Source of the DNA: an uncultured Pelagibacteraceae bacterium
GTDB lineage: Bacteria; Pseudomonadota; Alphaproteobacteria; Pelagibacterales; Pelagibacteraceae
Assembly: GCA_902594675.1 (NCBI GenBank)
Contig: CACJNE010000004.1
Location: 1-64,000 of the forward strand
DNA length: 64,000 nucleotides
Reading direction: 5' to 3'
In this document: positions 17,727 to 27,833 of the stretch, one piece after another
Layout of the letters: each line of letters begins with the position of its first letter
Numbering within the stretch: the stretch's first letter is position 1
The notes under the pieces: generated by a model
Databases searched by the model: none
Told to the model about the DNA's origin: nothing
The model's input: the letters and a program-made list of their open reading frames with translations, nothing else
Made by a program: the position numbers and the translations under genes

Positions 17727-18409
17727 ATAAATAATTTTTCATATATTTCGTAATCAGTTAAGTGCTTAAATTCTCCTTTATGCTCATAACCATAAAGTTT
17801 GCTGTCTCTTAAAAGAGTATCCCATATTTCAGATACAGGAAAATAATTCAGTTGCTTATGAGAAATTATATCTTTGTTGAATATTTGACATCCTGTATAT
17901 TTAAAATTATTAATTTTTTCCTTATATAAAATATTATTTTTAATTTCGAAATCTCCATTAAATCTTTTATCAAAACACGATGAATTATTTACAACCAATA
18001 AAATATTTTTAATTTTTTTTTCGAAATAGATATTTTCCATATCAATAACTGAGTTTATGAAACTATCATCCCAAATTGTATCTGGATTAATAACTAATAC
18101 ATCTTCATCATCAGATTTATTAATGAGGCTTAAAATTCCACCACCTGTGCCTAAAATTATTTCACCATCATCAACAATTTCAATATTTAATGGAAAATTT
18201 TTATTTTCAATAAAACTAATTATTTTTTCTTTTAAATAAAATACATTTATTTTAATTTTGTTTATTTTTAGTTTAATTAAAAATTTAATAGTATTTTCTA
18301 ATAAGGTTTCATCTTTATAACTAATTAAAGGCTTGGGTAATGAGTCTGTTATTGGTTGTACTCTCTTACCAAACCCAGCACAAAGAATTAAAGCAGTTTT
18401 AACTTTCAT
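17723..18409 (-). CDS. murU: N-acetylmuramate-1-phosphate uridylyltransferase (MurU-like nucleotidyltransferase)
   Basis: A 228-residue nucleotidyltransferase: LILCAGFGKRVQPITDSLPKP is the N-terminal nucleotide-binding signature and VINPDTIWDD carries the metal-binding Asp. Alone it could be read as a mannose-1-phosphate guanylyltransferase. Its ATGA overlap with the amgK gene points to MurU, which makes UDP-MurNAc from MurNAc-1-phosphate in the anhydromuropeptide recycling route that bypasses de novo synthesis. Last gene of the minus-strand block that begins with polA. Confidence 0.85.
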   Translation of the reverse strand: MKVKTALILCAGFGKRVQPITDSLPKPLISYKDETLLENTIKFLIKLKINKIKINVFYLKEKIISFIENKNFPLNIEIVDDGEIILGTGGGILSLINKSDDEDVLVINPDTIWDDSFINSVIDMENIYFEKKIKNILLVVNNSSCFDKRFNGDFEIKNNILYKEKINNFKYTGCQIFNKDIISHKQLNYFPVSEIWDTLLRDSKLYGYEHKGEFKHLTDYEIYEKLFI

Positions 18410-19350
18410 ATCAATTTTCTTTTTTTTTTATCAAAGTTTTTGACTAAAAGGTAATTTAAGTCTTTAAATATAGGGTTTTTGCTTGTCCTAAGTTCAATTA
18501 GTTTCCAAGCATAAGGTATAAGTTTTAGATACTTATTTTTATTATCTCTCATGGATAAACGAGTAAATATGCCGATTATTTTAAAATTTCTAAGTACAGA
18601 TAAAATATCAAAATCATTCTTGAATTTTTTATGATCTAAATTTTTATTTTTTTTTAAGAATTCGTGAAAAATAAAATCCTTGATTTTTATACTCGTTTTA
18701 AGCCTTACATCATCAATTAAAGAAGCCAAATCATACGCAATATTCCCATATACTGCATCCTGACTATCAATTAGTCCCAAACCCTTTCTAGTTATCATTA
18801 TATTAGATATATGAAAATCTCTGTGTACAAAAACTTTCTTATCATATGCAATATTTTTTAATAATCTTCTAAATATTTTTTTTAACTGTTTTGCTAGAGA
18901 TATTTTTTTTTTCCTTTTGAAGTGTTTTTGTAAATACCAATCTATAAATAAGTTGGACTCATCTAATAACATTTTTGAAGTATAGTTTGGAACTTTAAAG
19001 TTTGTTTTCAAGAATGTCTTTTGATTTTTAATTTTTATTTTTTTTATTTTTGATAATAAGTTTAAAATTTTTTTATAATATTTTTTTTTGTTAGTTGTTT
19101 TTTTTTTAAATTTTTCAAAAACTGTAAAATCTCCGAAATCTTCTATTTCTATATAATTTTCTTTGTAATGTTGTGATATTAAAGATGGAGCTATAACTTT
19201 TTTTTTTATTAGTATTTTATTTATAGCGTCATAATCTAATAAATTGCTTTTTTTATTTTTAACACAATAAACAATAATACTGTTTTTACTTCTATAGAAA
19301 TTTCTGAATGATGCGTCTCCTGATAATTTCTTTAATTTATTTAAATTCAT
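18406..19350 (-). CDS. amgK: N-acetylmuramate/N-acetylglucosamine anomeric kinase (AmgK-like)
   Basis: A 314-residue aminoglycoside-phosphotransferase-fold kinase. It begins with GDASFRNFYR, keeps the catalytic loop VHRDFHISNIM (about residue 188) and the metal-binding GLIDSQDAVYGNIAYDLASL. This pattern matches AmgK, which phosphorylates MurNAc at C1. It overlaps murU by 4 bases and tsaE by 14 bases. The tsaE-amgK-murU order is common in alphaproteobacteria. The sequence is unusually Lys-rich, in line with the AT bias of the genome. Confidence 0.87.
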   Translation of the reverse strand: MNLNKLKKLSGDASFRNFYRSKNSIIVYCVKNKKSNLLDYDAINKILIKKKVIAPSLISQHYKENYIEIEDFGDFTVFEKFKKKTTNKKKYYKKILNLLSKIKKIKIKNQKTFLKTNFKVPNYTSKMLLDESNLFIDWYLQKHFKRKKKISLAKQLKKIFRRLLKNIAYDKKVFVHRDFHISNIMITRKGLGLIDSQDAVYGNIAYDLASLIDDVRLKTSIKIKDFIFHEFLKKNKNLDHKKFKNDFDILSVLRNFKIIGIFTRLSMRDNKNKYLKLIPYAWKLIELRTSKNPIFKDLNYLLVKNFDKKKRKLI

Positions 19351-19816
19351 TTAAAAATTTTTTATTTTCAGAAATGATTGAAAGGTAACGCTCGCTATAA
19401 TTTTTTTTATATTCAAATATTAAATTTATACTATTATTTATTTTTATTTTTTTTATTATTTCTGGCCATTCGACTAATGTAATTTGATCTTTAAGATTTT
19501 CTTGAATGCCCAAATTGTTTAATTCTTTTTTATTTTTAATTCTGTAAAGATCATAGTGTTTGATTAATATTTTTTTTATTTGATATTCATTAATAACTGT
19601 AAATGTTGGACTTGTTACCTCTGATATTTTTTGTTTATTTATTTTTTGAAGAGAATTTATTACATATTTTATAAATGTTGTTTTCCCAACACCTAAATTC
19701 CCACTCAATAGTATAAAATCACCCTGCTTTATTAATTTTGATAATTTTTCTGCTACAGATTTAGTGTCCTTTTCCTCTGAGATATTAATTTTGCCACCCT
19801 TAGTAGCGGTAAGCAT
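19337..19816 (-). CDS. tsaE: tRNA threonylcarbamoyladenosine biosynthesis ATPase TsaE
   Basis: A P-loop ATPase needed, with TsaB/TsaC/TsaD, to make t6A37 on ANN-decoding tRNAs. Walker A is [11 protein letters not shown], followed by [12 protein letters not shown] and the HYDLYRI segment unique to TsaE; TLVEWPE is also conserved. I chose the ATG at 19816 (160 residues), which overlaps the end of ahcY by 17 bases; an earlier ATG at 19846 would overlap by 47. Conserved sequence begins only around residue 15, so the exact start is open. Confidence 0.92.
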   Translation of the reverse strand: MLTATKGGKINISEEKDTKSVAEKLSKLIKQGDFILLSGNLGVGKTTFIKYVINSLQKINKQKISEVTSPTFTVINEYQIKKILIKHYDLYRIKNKKELNNLGIQENLKDQITLVEWPEIIKKIKINNSINLIFEYKKNYSERYLSIISENKKFLNEFK

Positions 19817-21086
19817 CTGGCTTATATGGTCCTTCAGTTTTAACACTTATATAATCAGCTTGGTCCTTAGATAAAGGTGTTAGTTTAGCTCCAACTTTTT
19901 CTAAATGTAATCTAGCTACTTTTTCATCTAAATGTTTAGGAAGTACATATACTTTATTCTCGTAATTATCTGAGTTATTCCATAACTCTATTTGAGCTGT
20001 AACTTGGTTTGTAAATGAAGCGCTCATTACAAAACTTGGGTGTCCTGTTGCACAACCTAAATTAACAAGTCTTCCTTCAGCTAATAATATAAGTCTCTTA
20101 TTATCTGGAAAAGTAATTTCATGAACTTGTGGTTTTATTTCATCCCATTTATAATTTTTTAATGCATCGACTTGTATCTCATTATCAAAGTGTCCAATAT
20201 TGCAAAGGATTGATCTATCTTTCATTGCTCTCATATGATCTGCAGTAACAATATCTTTGTTACCTGTTGCTGTAACAACAATGTCAGCTTGGCTAATCAT
20301 CTCATCCATTAATACAACTTCATAACCCTCCATTGCAGCCTGAAGTGCACAAATAGGATCTGTTTCTGTTACCATTACTCTTGCACCGCTTTGTCTTAAT
20401 GACGCTGCACTTCCTTTTCCTACATCACCAAATCCTGCAACAATAGCAACTTTTCCAGACATCATTACATCTGTTGCTCTTTTAATTCCGTCAACTAAAC
20501 TTTCTCTGCACCCATATAGATTATCAAATTTTGATTTTGTAACTGAGTCGTTTACATTTATTGCAGGGACCAAAAGTGTTCCTTGTTCTTCCATCTTTTT
20601 AAGAGCTAATACCCCTGTAGTTGTTTCTTCACTCAATCCTTTTATATCTTTCATTAGATCTTTGTAATCTTTATGCATAAGTGCAGTAAGATCTCCACCA
20701 TCATCCAAAATCATATTTGGCTTCCAGTCTTTTTTACCTTCGATAGTTTGTCTTACACACCACCAATACTCCTCCTCAGTTTCACCCTTCCATGCAAATA
20801 CTGGGATGCCAGCTTTTGCGATTGCGGCGGCGGCATGATCTTGAGTGGAAAAAATGTTACATGAAGACCATCTTACTTCAGCTCCTAAATCAACTAAAGT
20901 TTCGATTAAAACTGCTGTTTGGATTGTCATGTGTAGACAACCTAGAATTCTTGCACCTTTTAAAGGATGTTTTCCTTTATATTCTTTTCTTAATGCCATT
21001 AAACCTGGCATTTCTGTTTCTGCTAATGAAATTTCTTTTCTTCCAAATTCTGCTTCGTTGATATCTTTAACTTTATAATCTGTCAT
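19800..21086 (-). CDS. ahcY: Adenosylhomocysteinase (S-adenosylhomocysteine hydrolase)
   Basis: A 428-residue NAD-dependent enzyme splitting S-adenosylhomocysteine into adenosine and homocysteine, the clean-up step of methylation. Key stretches: [24 protein letters not shown], the NAD-binding [20 protein letters not shown], and C-terminal [10 protein letters not shown] with the Lys-Tyr tail that contacts NAD. A small hairpin (AAGC-CGAA-GCTT, minus strand) abuts the ATG and no Shine-Dalgarno is visible. It lies 42 bases downstream of chvG. Confidence 0.97.
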   Translation of the reverse strand: MTDYKVKDINEAEFGRKEISLAETEMPGLMALRKEYKGKHPLKGARILGCLHMTIQTAVLIETLVDLGAEVRWSSCNIFSTQDHAAAAIAKAGIPVFAWKGETEEEYWWCVRQTIEGKKDWKPNMILDDGGDLTALMHKDYKDLMKDIKGLSEETTTGVLALKKMEEQGTLLVPAINVNDSVTKSKFDNLYGCRESLVDGIKRATDVMMSGKVAIVAGFGDVGKGSAASLRQSGARVMVTETDPICALQAAMEGYEVVLMDEMISQADIVVTATGNKDIVTADHMRAMKDRSILCNIGHFDNEIQVDALKNYKWDEIKPQVHEITFPDNKRLILLAEGRLVNLGCATGHPSFVMSASFTNQVTAQIELWNNSDNYENKVYVLPKHLDEKVARLHLEKVGAKLTPLSKDQADYISVKTEGPYKPDAYRY

Positions 21087-21128
21087 AAGCTTCGGCTTGT
21101 AACAACTTTATTTATAATAATCAACTTT

Positions 21129-22634
21129 TCATTGGGTCGCCGGGAAAATAATTTCAACTTTTGCACCTTTGTTTTCATTGTTTTTAGCTTTTATTTGACC
21201 ATTATGTAATTCTACCAAGTTTTTAACTATATTTAGACCTAATCCAGAATGTTCACCAAAATTTTTTGGTCTATTACTATAAAATCTATTGAATATTTTG
21301 TTAGTATCTTTTTCAATAAAACCAGTACCTTCATCAATTACAGCAATTGTGGGCTTTCCATCTTTATTATTAAAAACATCAACTACTATTTCTTGGTTCG
21401 GGCTACTGAATGAAATTGAGTTGTCTAATAAATTTGCAATTATTTGCTCTATTCTATTACTAATTCCATAAATGAAATATTTTTCAGATCCATTGGATTT
21501 TAATTTTATATTTATATTTTTCTTTGAATTATAAATATTGTTAAAGTCATCAACAACTGAACTGGCTATATCTTTAATATCAATTTTTTGCATTTTTTCA
21601 GTTGAAATCACAACTTCATCTTTCAACATTTGAGAATAATCAGTAATTAGTCTCTCAATTCTTTCTACATCATGAGATACAATATTAATCAATTTATTTC
21701 TTTTTTCTTTATCATCAGTTTCGGAAATTACCTCAGAGGCACTCTTAAGAGAAGCCAACGGATTTCTTATTTCATGAAGTAAATCGGTAGAGTAATTTTC
21801 AGCCGCTGTGACTCTTTTATTTAATTCATTTGTCATCTCTTCTAGAGACTTTGAAAGTATACCTAATTCATCATTTCTTTTTTTTACACTTTCTATATCT
21901 GTTTTTTGTTTTCTTTTATTCTTAATAATTTTTGTATAATTAACGAGATTTTTAATTGGTTTAAGAAAATATCTATTTAAGACATAAGAAAATATTAGGA
22001 TTACCAAAAAGACAGCTATGGCTGTTCTAATAATAAAATTTTCTCTCTCAGAAATTTTTTGGATTATATTATCAGCATTTTCAGAAATAAGAATAAAACC
22101 ATTTGTTTTTTTATATTTCACATTTTGTATGCTGTACACAAAATGCTGTTCATCAAATTCTTTAATTTTGGTAATTGAAGTTTCAGATTTAGAAATATCA
22201 TAATCTTTAATATCCTGATCAAAAACTGTAGTAATGTTTTTAGTATTTTTTGAAATATTTTTTTTGTTATCAGTATTTTCTAACAAATCTTCAATAATCA
22301 TCTCTGAGGAAGGTATTGATCTAGTATCACCCACTAAATTTAATTTATCGTCAAAAAATATTACTCTATCTAATTTCTCAAAGTAGGGAAATCTTGACTT
22401 TTTTGAGAAAAGAAATTCATTAATACCATTCCTAGTAAATTTTATATCTGATTTATCTAAGTTTAAAATTGTTTGATTAATAATTTCAATATGGCTTTTC
22501 TTTTTTTCTGAAATTAGATCTTTCTGAATTGTTCCAAGATAAAAAAATGTAAATATTCCTAAAAAAATAAATACTACTAAATTAATAAATAGGAATTTTT
22601 GTAATATGGAGAGGTTTTTTAATATTTTTCCCAT
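21129..22634 (-). CDS. chvG: Sensor histidine kinase, ChvG-like
   Basis: A 501-residue inner-membrane kinase. TM1 (about 12-33), a periplasmic sensor of about 165 residues, TM2 (about 200-220), a HAMP linker, HisKA with phospho-acceptor His in LLHEIRNPLASLKSASEVI (about residue 290), and a HATPase domain with N box and DEGTGFIEKD / GLGLNIVKNLVELHNG. The ChvG/ExoS assignment rests on its pairing with ChvI. In other alphaproteobacteria this system responds to acid or cell-envelope stress; the signal here is unknown. The gene is 5 bases downstream of chvI. Confidence 0.9.
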   Translation of the reverse strand: MGKILKNLSILQKFLFINLVVFIFLGIFTFFYLGTIQKDLISEKKKSHIEIINQTILNLDKSDIKFTRNGINEFLFSKKSRFPYFEKLDRVIFFDDKLNLVGDTRSIPSSEMIIEDLLENTDNKKNISKNTKNITTVFDQDIKDYDISKSETSITKIKEFDEQHFVYSIQNVKYKKTNGFILISENADNIIQKISERENFIIRTAIAVFLVILIFSYVLNRYFLKPIKNLVNYTKIIKNKRKQKTDIESVKKRNDELGILSKSLEEMTNELNKRVTAAENYSTDLLHEIRNPLASLKSASEVISETDDKEKRNKLINIVSHDVERIERLITDYSQMLKDEVVISTEKMQKIDIKDIASSVVDDFNNIYNSKKNINIKLKSNGSEKYFIYGISNRIEQIIANLLDNSISFSSPNQEIVVDVFNNKDGKPTIAVIDEGTGFIEKDTNKIFNRFYSNRPKNFGEHSGLGLNIVKNLVELHNGQIKAKNNENKGAKVEIIFPATQ

Positions 22635-22639
22635 AACTA

Positions 22640-23344
22640 TTATTTAACATTCCATCTATATCCACTTCCATATCTTGTTTCAATTGCTGAGAAATCACTA
22701 TCTACCTTTTTAAATTTTTTTCTTATTCTTTTAACATGACTATCGATTGTCCTATCCTCTATGTCAGTGTCTTCTCGGTATGCAACATCCATCAATAAAG
22801 CCCTTTCTTTAATCATTCCTGGTCTCTTCGCAAGCTCCTCGACTATTTTAAATTCAGTTGTAGTAAGTTTGTCTGGTAATTGCTTTCCATCCCACTCACA
22901 TTCAAGTTGAGAAGGATCTAATTTTAATTTTCCATGAGAAATTACATTTTTGTTTTCTTCAATATTAATGTCTTTATCTTTTTTTCTTAATTGAACTTTT
23001 ATTCTCTCAACCAAAACTTTTGTTGAGAATCCGCCAGTTTTACCTACAAAATCATCTGCACCCAGTTTTAAGCCACTAACCTCGTCAGTTACTTGATCTT
23101 TTGAAGTTAAAAATATAACAGGCATAGAAGTTTTCTTTCTAAGTTTTCTTAAAAGTTCTTCTCCATCCATTCTTGGCATTTTTATATCTATAACTGCAAG
23201 ATCAGGAGGTGTTCTTATTAATCCAACAAGTGCATTTTCACCATCTATATAAGTTTGTACTTTAAAGCCCTCTTCCTCTAAAGCCATCTGGACCGAAGTT
23301 AAAAGATTTCGATCATCATCTACTAGAGCAATTGTTTGCGACAT
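22640..23344 (-). CDS. chvI: Response regulator, OmpR family, ChvI-like
   Basis: A 234-residue regulator. The receiver domain (1-120) has acidic pocket VDDD, phospho-acceptor Asp in AVIDIKMPRMDGEELL (about residue 54) and Lys in LTSKDQ. The C-terminal winged-helix domain ends YRWNVK, typical of OmpR-type proteins. Its kinase ChvG is encoded immediately downstream. A 51-base gap separates it from upstream polA, so it may have its own promoter. Confidence 0.93.
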   Translation of the reverse strand: MSQTIALVDDDRNLLTSVQMALEEEGFKVQTYIDGENALVGLIRTPPDLAVIDIKMPRMDGEELLRKLRKKTSMPVIFLTSKDQVTDEVSGLKLGADDFVGKTGGFSTKVLVERIKVQLRKKDKDINIEENKNVISHGKLKLDPSQLECEWDGKQLPDKLTTTEFKIVEELAKRPGMIKERALLMDVAYREDTDIEDRTIDSHVKRIRKKFKKVDSDFSAIETRYGSGYRWNVK

Positions 23345-23395
23345 ATTTTAGATTAAAAATACTAAATTGTTCATAATAGGGCAATTGTTTGTTTG

Positions 23396-26170
23396 CTAGT
23401 GGAGTTCACCCCAATTTTCCCCAATATTCACATCGACTAAAAGCGGTATTGAAAATGAGTGCAGCTCACTTTCTTTTACACTCAACATTAAATCCTTTAT
23501 TAATTTAGTACTTTTTTTGGTTTCTTTTGAATTTTCCTCAAATATTAACTCATCGTGTATTTGTAATAACATTTTAAGACTATTTTTTTTATCACCAGTA
23601 ATTTCTTTATTAATTCTAATCATTGCTAGTCTCATTATTTCCGAAGCTGAGCCTTGAATTGGAGCATTTATTGCTGCCCTCTCTTGGAAATTTCTAACAT
23701 TAAAGTTTTTATCATTTATTCCTGTAAGATGAGTTTTTCTACCAAATATATTACTTACATAACCGCTTTTCCTACAAAAATTTACTGTTGTTTTCATATA
23801 ATCTTTAATTTCAGGAAATTTTTTAAAATAAGAATTTAAAAATTCCTCAGCTTCATTGTTTGAAACATTAATTTGTTTAGCTAAACCATATTGCGATATT
23901 CCATAAATGATACCAAAATTAATCGCCTTAGCTTTTCTTCTAGTCTCAGTATCAATTTTATTTATTTCTTTTCCAAAAACCTGGCTCGCTGTTAAAGTAT
24001 GTATATCCTCATTGTTTAAAAATGCTTTTTTTAACTGTTTAACATCTGCTAGATCAGCCAAAATTCTCATCTCAACTTGATTATAGTCAGCAGAGATCAA
24101 TTTATTATTTTTTTCTGATACAAAAGCTTTTCTTATATCCTTGCCATCCTCAGATTTTATTGGAATATTTTGTAAATTTGGATCGCTTGATGCAAGTCTA
24201 CCCGTAGATGTTGCTGCTAATAAAAATGATGTGTGTACTCTATTAGTTTTTCGATTTATATGCTGTGGTAATGCATCTGAATAAGTATTCTTAAGCTTGC
24301 TGATTTGTCTCCACTCCAAAATTAATTTTGGAAATTCGTAACCTTTAAAAGCTAAATCTTCTAAAACTGAAGCACTAGTAGCAAAGCTACCTTTTTTTGT
24401 TTTTTTTAGTGCCGCAATTTTTAAATCATTATACATGATTTCACCAAGTTGTTTCGTTGAACCTATATTAAATTTTTGTTTTGAAATTTTAAAAATTGTT
24501 TTTTCTAGTTTTTCAATTTTTGCTGAAAATTTTGAAGATAATTTATTAAGTGAGGATTTATCAAGCTTTATTCCCTTTATCTCCATATGTGCAAGTATTT
24601 TAATAAGAGGCTTTTCAAATAACTCATAAATATTTAATAATTTTTCTGCTCTTAAAGATTTTAGAAAAATTTTGTACAACCGAAATGTTATATCTGCATC
24701 CTCTGATGCATAATCTTTAGCTTGGGATATATCTACTTCAGAAAAATTAAGTTGTTTTTTACCAGTTCCAACGAGATCTTTATATTTGATAGTTTTATGA
24801 CCAAGATGAATTTCTGAAAGAGTATCCATGTTATGTCTATTCTTGCCAGCATCTAGTGTGTAAGACATGAGCATAGTATCTTCGAGTGAATTTAAAATTA
24901 TTCCACGATGATAAAATATAATGAAGTCAAACTTAATGTTTTGTCCTATCTTTTTGATACTCTCATCTTCTAAATATTTCTTTAAAATACTTAATACTTT
25001 TTTTTCGTCTAGATTGTCTCCGTTAATGTGATTAAGCGGTATGTAACAAGCTTCTCCAATTCTGTTGGAGATTGAAATACCTACTAATTTTGCTGTATGA
25101 GGATCTAATGAAGTTGTTTCAGTGTCAATTGCAAATTCTCCTATTTCCTCAGATTGTTTCATCAAATCCTCAACTTCTTTCTCATTTTTTATTAATTGAT
25201 AATTGCTTTTTTTAATTTCTGATGATTTATCAATATTTTTTTCATCATCTTTAATTGCTTGATCTCTTGCACTTCCATATTTTGAGATAGCAGAACTCAA
25301 CAACCTATTAAATTCCATTTCCCTTAAAAAAGCATAAAGTTTGTCTTTATCAACATTTTTTAATATGAACTCTTCGATTTTATTTTTTACTGGTACATCT
25401 TTTTTTAAAGTAACAAGTTTTTTACTTACAATTGCATTTTCCTTGTTGTTCATTAAAGTTTCTCTTCTTTTATTTTGTTTTATTTTCGATGCATTTTTTA
25501 ATAAGTTTTCTAAGGTACCATATTGATTAATTAAATCTGCTGCAGTCTTAACTCCAATACCAGGTACACCGGGGACATTGTCTGTACTGTCGCCAGCCAA
25601 AGATTGAACATCAATTACTTTTTCAGCAGAAACACGAAATTTGTTAAATACATCATCTTTGTTTATAAATTTATTTTTCATTGGATCATAAATTCTCACA
25701 TCTTTTTTATATAACTGCATTAAATCTTTATCAGATGAGACAATTGTCACTTTTGCTCCTAATTTTAAAATTTGCTCAACATAAGTTGCAATTAAATCAT
25801 CTGCTTCATAATTTATTAATTCGATCGATGGTAGATTAAATGCTTTTACAGATTTTCTTATATATTCAAACTGAGGAATTAAATCATCAGGAGCCTCGGA
25901 TCTATTTCCTTTATATTCTGAATAAATTTCATTTCTAAAATTTTTTCTTGCTGAGTCAAATATTACAGCAAAGTGAGTGGGTTTTTCTAAGTTATCATTT
26001 GATTTGGAGTCCTCTAATAATTTAAAAAGCATATTACAAAATCCACTTACTGCTCCAACTGGTAAGCCGTCGCTTTTTCTAGTTAAAGGGGGTAAAGCAT
26101 AATATGCTCTAAATATATATCCTGATCCGTCTATTAAGTAAAAATGGTCACTTTTTTTAATTTTATCCAT
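23396..26170 (-). CDS. polA: DNA polymerase I
   Basis: A 924-residue full-length enzyme for Okazaki fragment processing and repair. The 5' nuclease domain (about 8-300) includes IDGSGYIFRAYYALPP and DSTDNVPGVPGIGVKTA. The 3'-5' exonuclease domain (about 325-520) keeps its metal ligands: IDTETTSLDP (Exo I), NIKFDFIIF (Exo II) and YASEDADITF (Exo III), so proofreading appears intact. The polymerase domain carries motif A ISADYNQVEMRILA, motif B RRKAKAINFGIIYG and motif C QIHDELIFE. Divergent from the ABC ATPase gene with a 50-base gap. Confidence 0.98.
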   Translation of the reverse strand: MDKIKKSDHFYLIDGSGYIFRAYYALPPLTRKSDGLPVGAVSGFCNMLFKLLEDSKSNDNLEKPTHFAVIFDSARKNFRNEIYSEYKGNRSEAPDDLIPQFEYIRKSVKAFNLPSIELINYEADDLIATYVEQILKLGAKVTIVSSDKDLMQLYKKDVRIYDPMKNKFINKDDVFNKFRVSAEKVIDVQSLAGDSTDNVPGVPGIGVKTAADLINQYGTLENLLKNASKIKQNKRRETLMNNKENAIVSKKLVTLKKDVPVKNKIEEFILKNVDKDKLYAFLREMEFNRLLSSAISKYGSARDQAIKDDEKNIDKSSEIKKSNYQLIKNEKEVEDLMKQSEEIGEFAIDTETTSLDPHTAKLVGISISNRIGEACYIPLNHINGDNLDEKKVLSILKKYLEDESIKKIGQNIKFDFIIFYHRGIILNSLEDTMLMSYTLDAGKNRHNMDTLSEIHLGHKTIKYKDLVGTGKKQLNFSEVDISQAKDYASEDADITFRLYKIFLKSLRAEKLLNIYELFEKPLIKILAHMEIKGIKLDKSSLNKLSSKFSAKIEKLEKTIFKISKQKFNIGSTKQLGEIMYNDLKIAALKKTKKGSFATSASVLEDLAFKGYEFPKLILEWRQISKLKNTYSDALPQHINRKTNRVHTSFLLAATSTGRLASSDPNLQNIPIKSEDGKDIRKAFVSEKNNKLISADYNQVEMRILADLADVKQLKKAFLNNEDIHTLTASQVFGKEINKIDTETRRKAKAINFGIIYGISQYGLAKQINVSNNEAEEFLNSYFKKFPEIKDYMKTTVNFCRKSGYVSNIFGRKTHLTGINDKNFNVRNFQERAAINAPIQGSASEIMRLAMIRINKEITGDKKNSLKMLLQIHDELIFEENSKETKKSTKLIKDLMLSVKESELHSFSIPLLVDVNIGENWGELH

Positions 26171-26220
26171 AATGTAATGATATCTTAATTTATATAAATG
26201 TAATAAATGTATGCCCTCAT

Positions 26221-27150
26221 ATGAATAAAAAAAACGTATTAACTGTTAAAAACTTAAATAAAGTTTATTCAAAAAATGGCTCTAAACAAATACACGCACT
26301 TGATAATTTAAACTTAGAAGTGAAAGAGGGTGAAATATTTGGCCTATTAGGCCCAAATGGAGCTGGCAAAAGTACATTTATAAATATACTTGGCGGGTCG
26401 GTTATTAAATCTGGTGGTGAGGTGAATGTTTGGGGATTTAATTTAGATAAAAACCCAAGACAAGTTAGAGCATCTATTGGAATTGTGCCACAAGAGGTAA
26501 ACTTTGATCCTTTTTTTAGTCCCCGAAAACTACTTGAACTTCAAGCAGGGCTATATGGAATTAAAAAAAAAGATAGAATTACAGACACAATATTAAAACT
26601 TGTGTCATTAGAAAAACAAGCTGACAGTTATGCTAGAGCCTTATCTGGTGGTATGAAGAGAAGATTACTTGTGGCAAAAGCGATGGTGCATCAACCTCCA
26701 ATTATAATTTTAGATGAGCCTACTGCAGGAGTAGATGTGGAACTTAGAAATACACTATGGGAAAACGTAAGATCGCTTAATAAACAGGGAGTGACTACAA
26801 TTCTTACAACTCATTACCTTGAGGAAGCAGAAAAAATGTGTGATAGGATTGGAATCTTAAGTGGAGGAAAATTAGTTGCTTTAGATACGACTAAAAATCT
26901 CTTAGAAAGAATTCAAACAAAAATTGTGTATGTCACCACAGATAAAAAAACTAATATTAATGATAAAACTTTTGAGTCATTAAAAGTTCTATCAAATCAT
27001 GGAAATAGGCTAGTTTTGTCATATGAGAAGAGTAAAATAAGCATAGATTCAATAATCTCAGAAATTAAAAAACAAGATATAAAGATACAAGATATTTCAA
27101 CTGATGATGGAGATCTTGAAGATGTTTTTTTAAGACTTACAAAAAATTAA
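26221..27150 (+). CDS. Lone ABC transporter ATP-binding protein (ABC-2/exporter type)
   Basis: A 309-residue ATPase of the CcmA/NodI/YadG type: Walker A GPNGAGKSTF, signature ALSGGMKRRLLVAKAM, Walker B IIILDEPTAGVDVE, then TTHYLEEAEKMCDRIGIL. This class normally works with an ABC-2 permease encoded next to it, but the next gene is the convergent regA one base away and the upstream neighbour is polA. The permease must be elsewhere or the protein has another role. Substrate unknown. No clear Shine-Dalgarno precedes the ATG. Confidence 0.9.
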   Translation: MNKKNVLTVKNLNKVYSKNGSKQIHALDNLNLEVKEGEIFGLLGPNGAGKSTFINILGGSVIKSGGEVNVWGFNLDKNPRQVRASIGIVPQEVNFDPFFSPRKLLELQAGLYGIKKKDRITDTILKLVSLEKQADSYARALSGGMKRRLLVAKAMVHQPPIIILDEPTAGVDVELRNTLWENVRSLNKQGVTTILTTHYLEEAEKMCDRIGILSGGKLVALDTTKNLLERIQTKIVYVTTDKKTNINDKTFESLKVLSNHGNRLVLSYEKSKISIDSIISEIKKQDIKIQDISTDDGDLEDVFLRLTKN

Positions 27151-27151
27151 G

Positions 27152-27715
27152 TTATCTAGGAGACCTTTTAGACAGTATTCTTTGAAGAGTTCTTCTATGC
27201 ATTTTTAGTCTTCTTGCAGTTTCAGAGACATTTCTGTTACATAACTCAAAAACTCTGTGTATATGCTCCCATTTTACTCTATCCGCAGACATTGGATTTT
27301 CAGGAGGAGCAGGTTTTTGATTAGGATCAGCTAAGAGTGCTTTTTCAACATCATCTGCATCTGCTGGCTTAGCTATATAATCTATAGCCCCTTCTTTGAT
27401 TGCAGCGACTGCAGTCGGAATATTTCCATATCCCGTTAACATAATAATTCTACTTTTAAGGTTTCCCTTTTGGATTTCTTTTACTACCTCTAGTCCATTC
27501 CCGTCATTCAATCTAAGATCAACAACAGCAAATGCTGGACTTTTTGATTTTACAGTATCAATACCAATTTTTACACTCTCAGCTTGTGTAACTATAAAAC
27601 CTTTTTTTTCCATAGCTCTAGCCAATCTTTGTCTAAATGGATTGTCATCGTCTACTATTAAAAGAGATTTATCCTCGAAATCACTTAGTTTTTGGAGTGT
27701 TGGTTGATTATTCAT
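27152..27715 (-). CDS. regA: Response regulator RegA/PrrA/ActR
   Basis: A 187-residue redox-type regulator. The receiver domain has LLIVDDDNPFRQRL, phospho-acceptor Asp in AVVDLRLNDGNGL (about residue 63) and Lys in IAKPAD. The proline-rich linker PAPPENPMSADRVKWEHI and the C-terminal Fis-like helix-turn-helix (CNRNVSETARRLKMHRRTLQRIL) are highly conserved in the family, which controls respiration, carbon and nitrogen genes. No RegB kinase gene is in the window. Tail-to-tail with the ABC ATPase gene with one base between stops. Confidence 0.95.
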   Translation of the reverse strand: MNNQPTLQKLSDFEDKSLLIVDDDNPFRQRLARAMEKKGFIVTQAESVKIGIDTVKSKSPAFAVVDLRLNDGNGLEVVKEIQKGNLKSRIIMLTGYGNIPTAVAAIKEGAIDYIAKPADADDVEKALLADPNQKPAPPENPMSADRVKWEHIHRVFELCNRNVSETARRLKMHRRTLQRILSKRSPR

Positions 27716-27783
27716 AAAGTCTATATGGAAATAAAATTTAATATTTCAATAGCATTATTTACTTTACATTAATCATTTTTCAG

Positions 27784-27833
27784 CATAAATGCTGCATTTA
27801 TGAAACTTGCATATTAGATATGCAGTTTTTTTT
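27784..27833 (+). promoter_or_regulatory. Two-hairpin leader with terminator-like structure before the polyamine operon
   Basis: Hairpin 1 pairs CATAAATG (27784-27791) with CATTTATG (27795-27802). Hairpin 2 pairs TGCATAT (27808-27814) with ATATGCA (27818-27824), extendable by AAAC/GTTT across a bulged T, and runs directly into eight T (27826-27833). This is an intrinsic terminator in form. No plus-strand gene ends here (regA runs the other way), and the decarboxylase ATG is only 26 bases further. The simplest reading is an attenuator, perhaps polyamine-responsive. Alphaproteobacterial ornithine decarboxylase genes are known to carry a structured speF leader; whether this is a reduced version is unclear. 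Confidence 0.6.
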
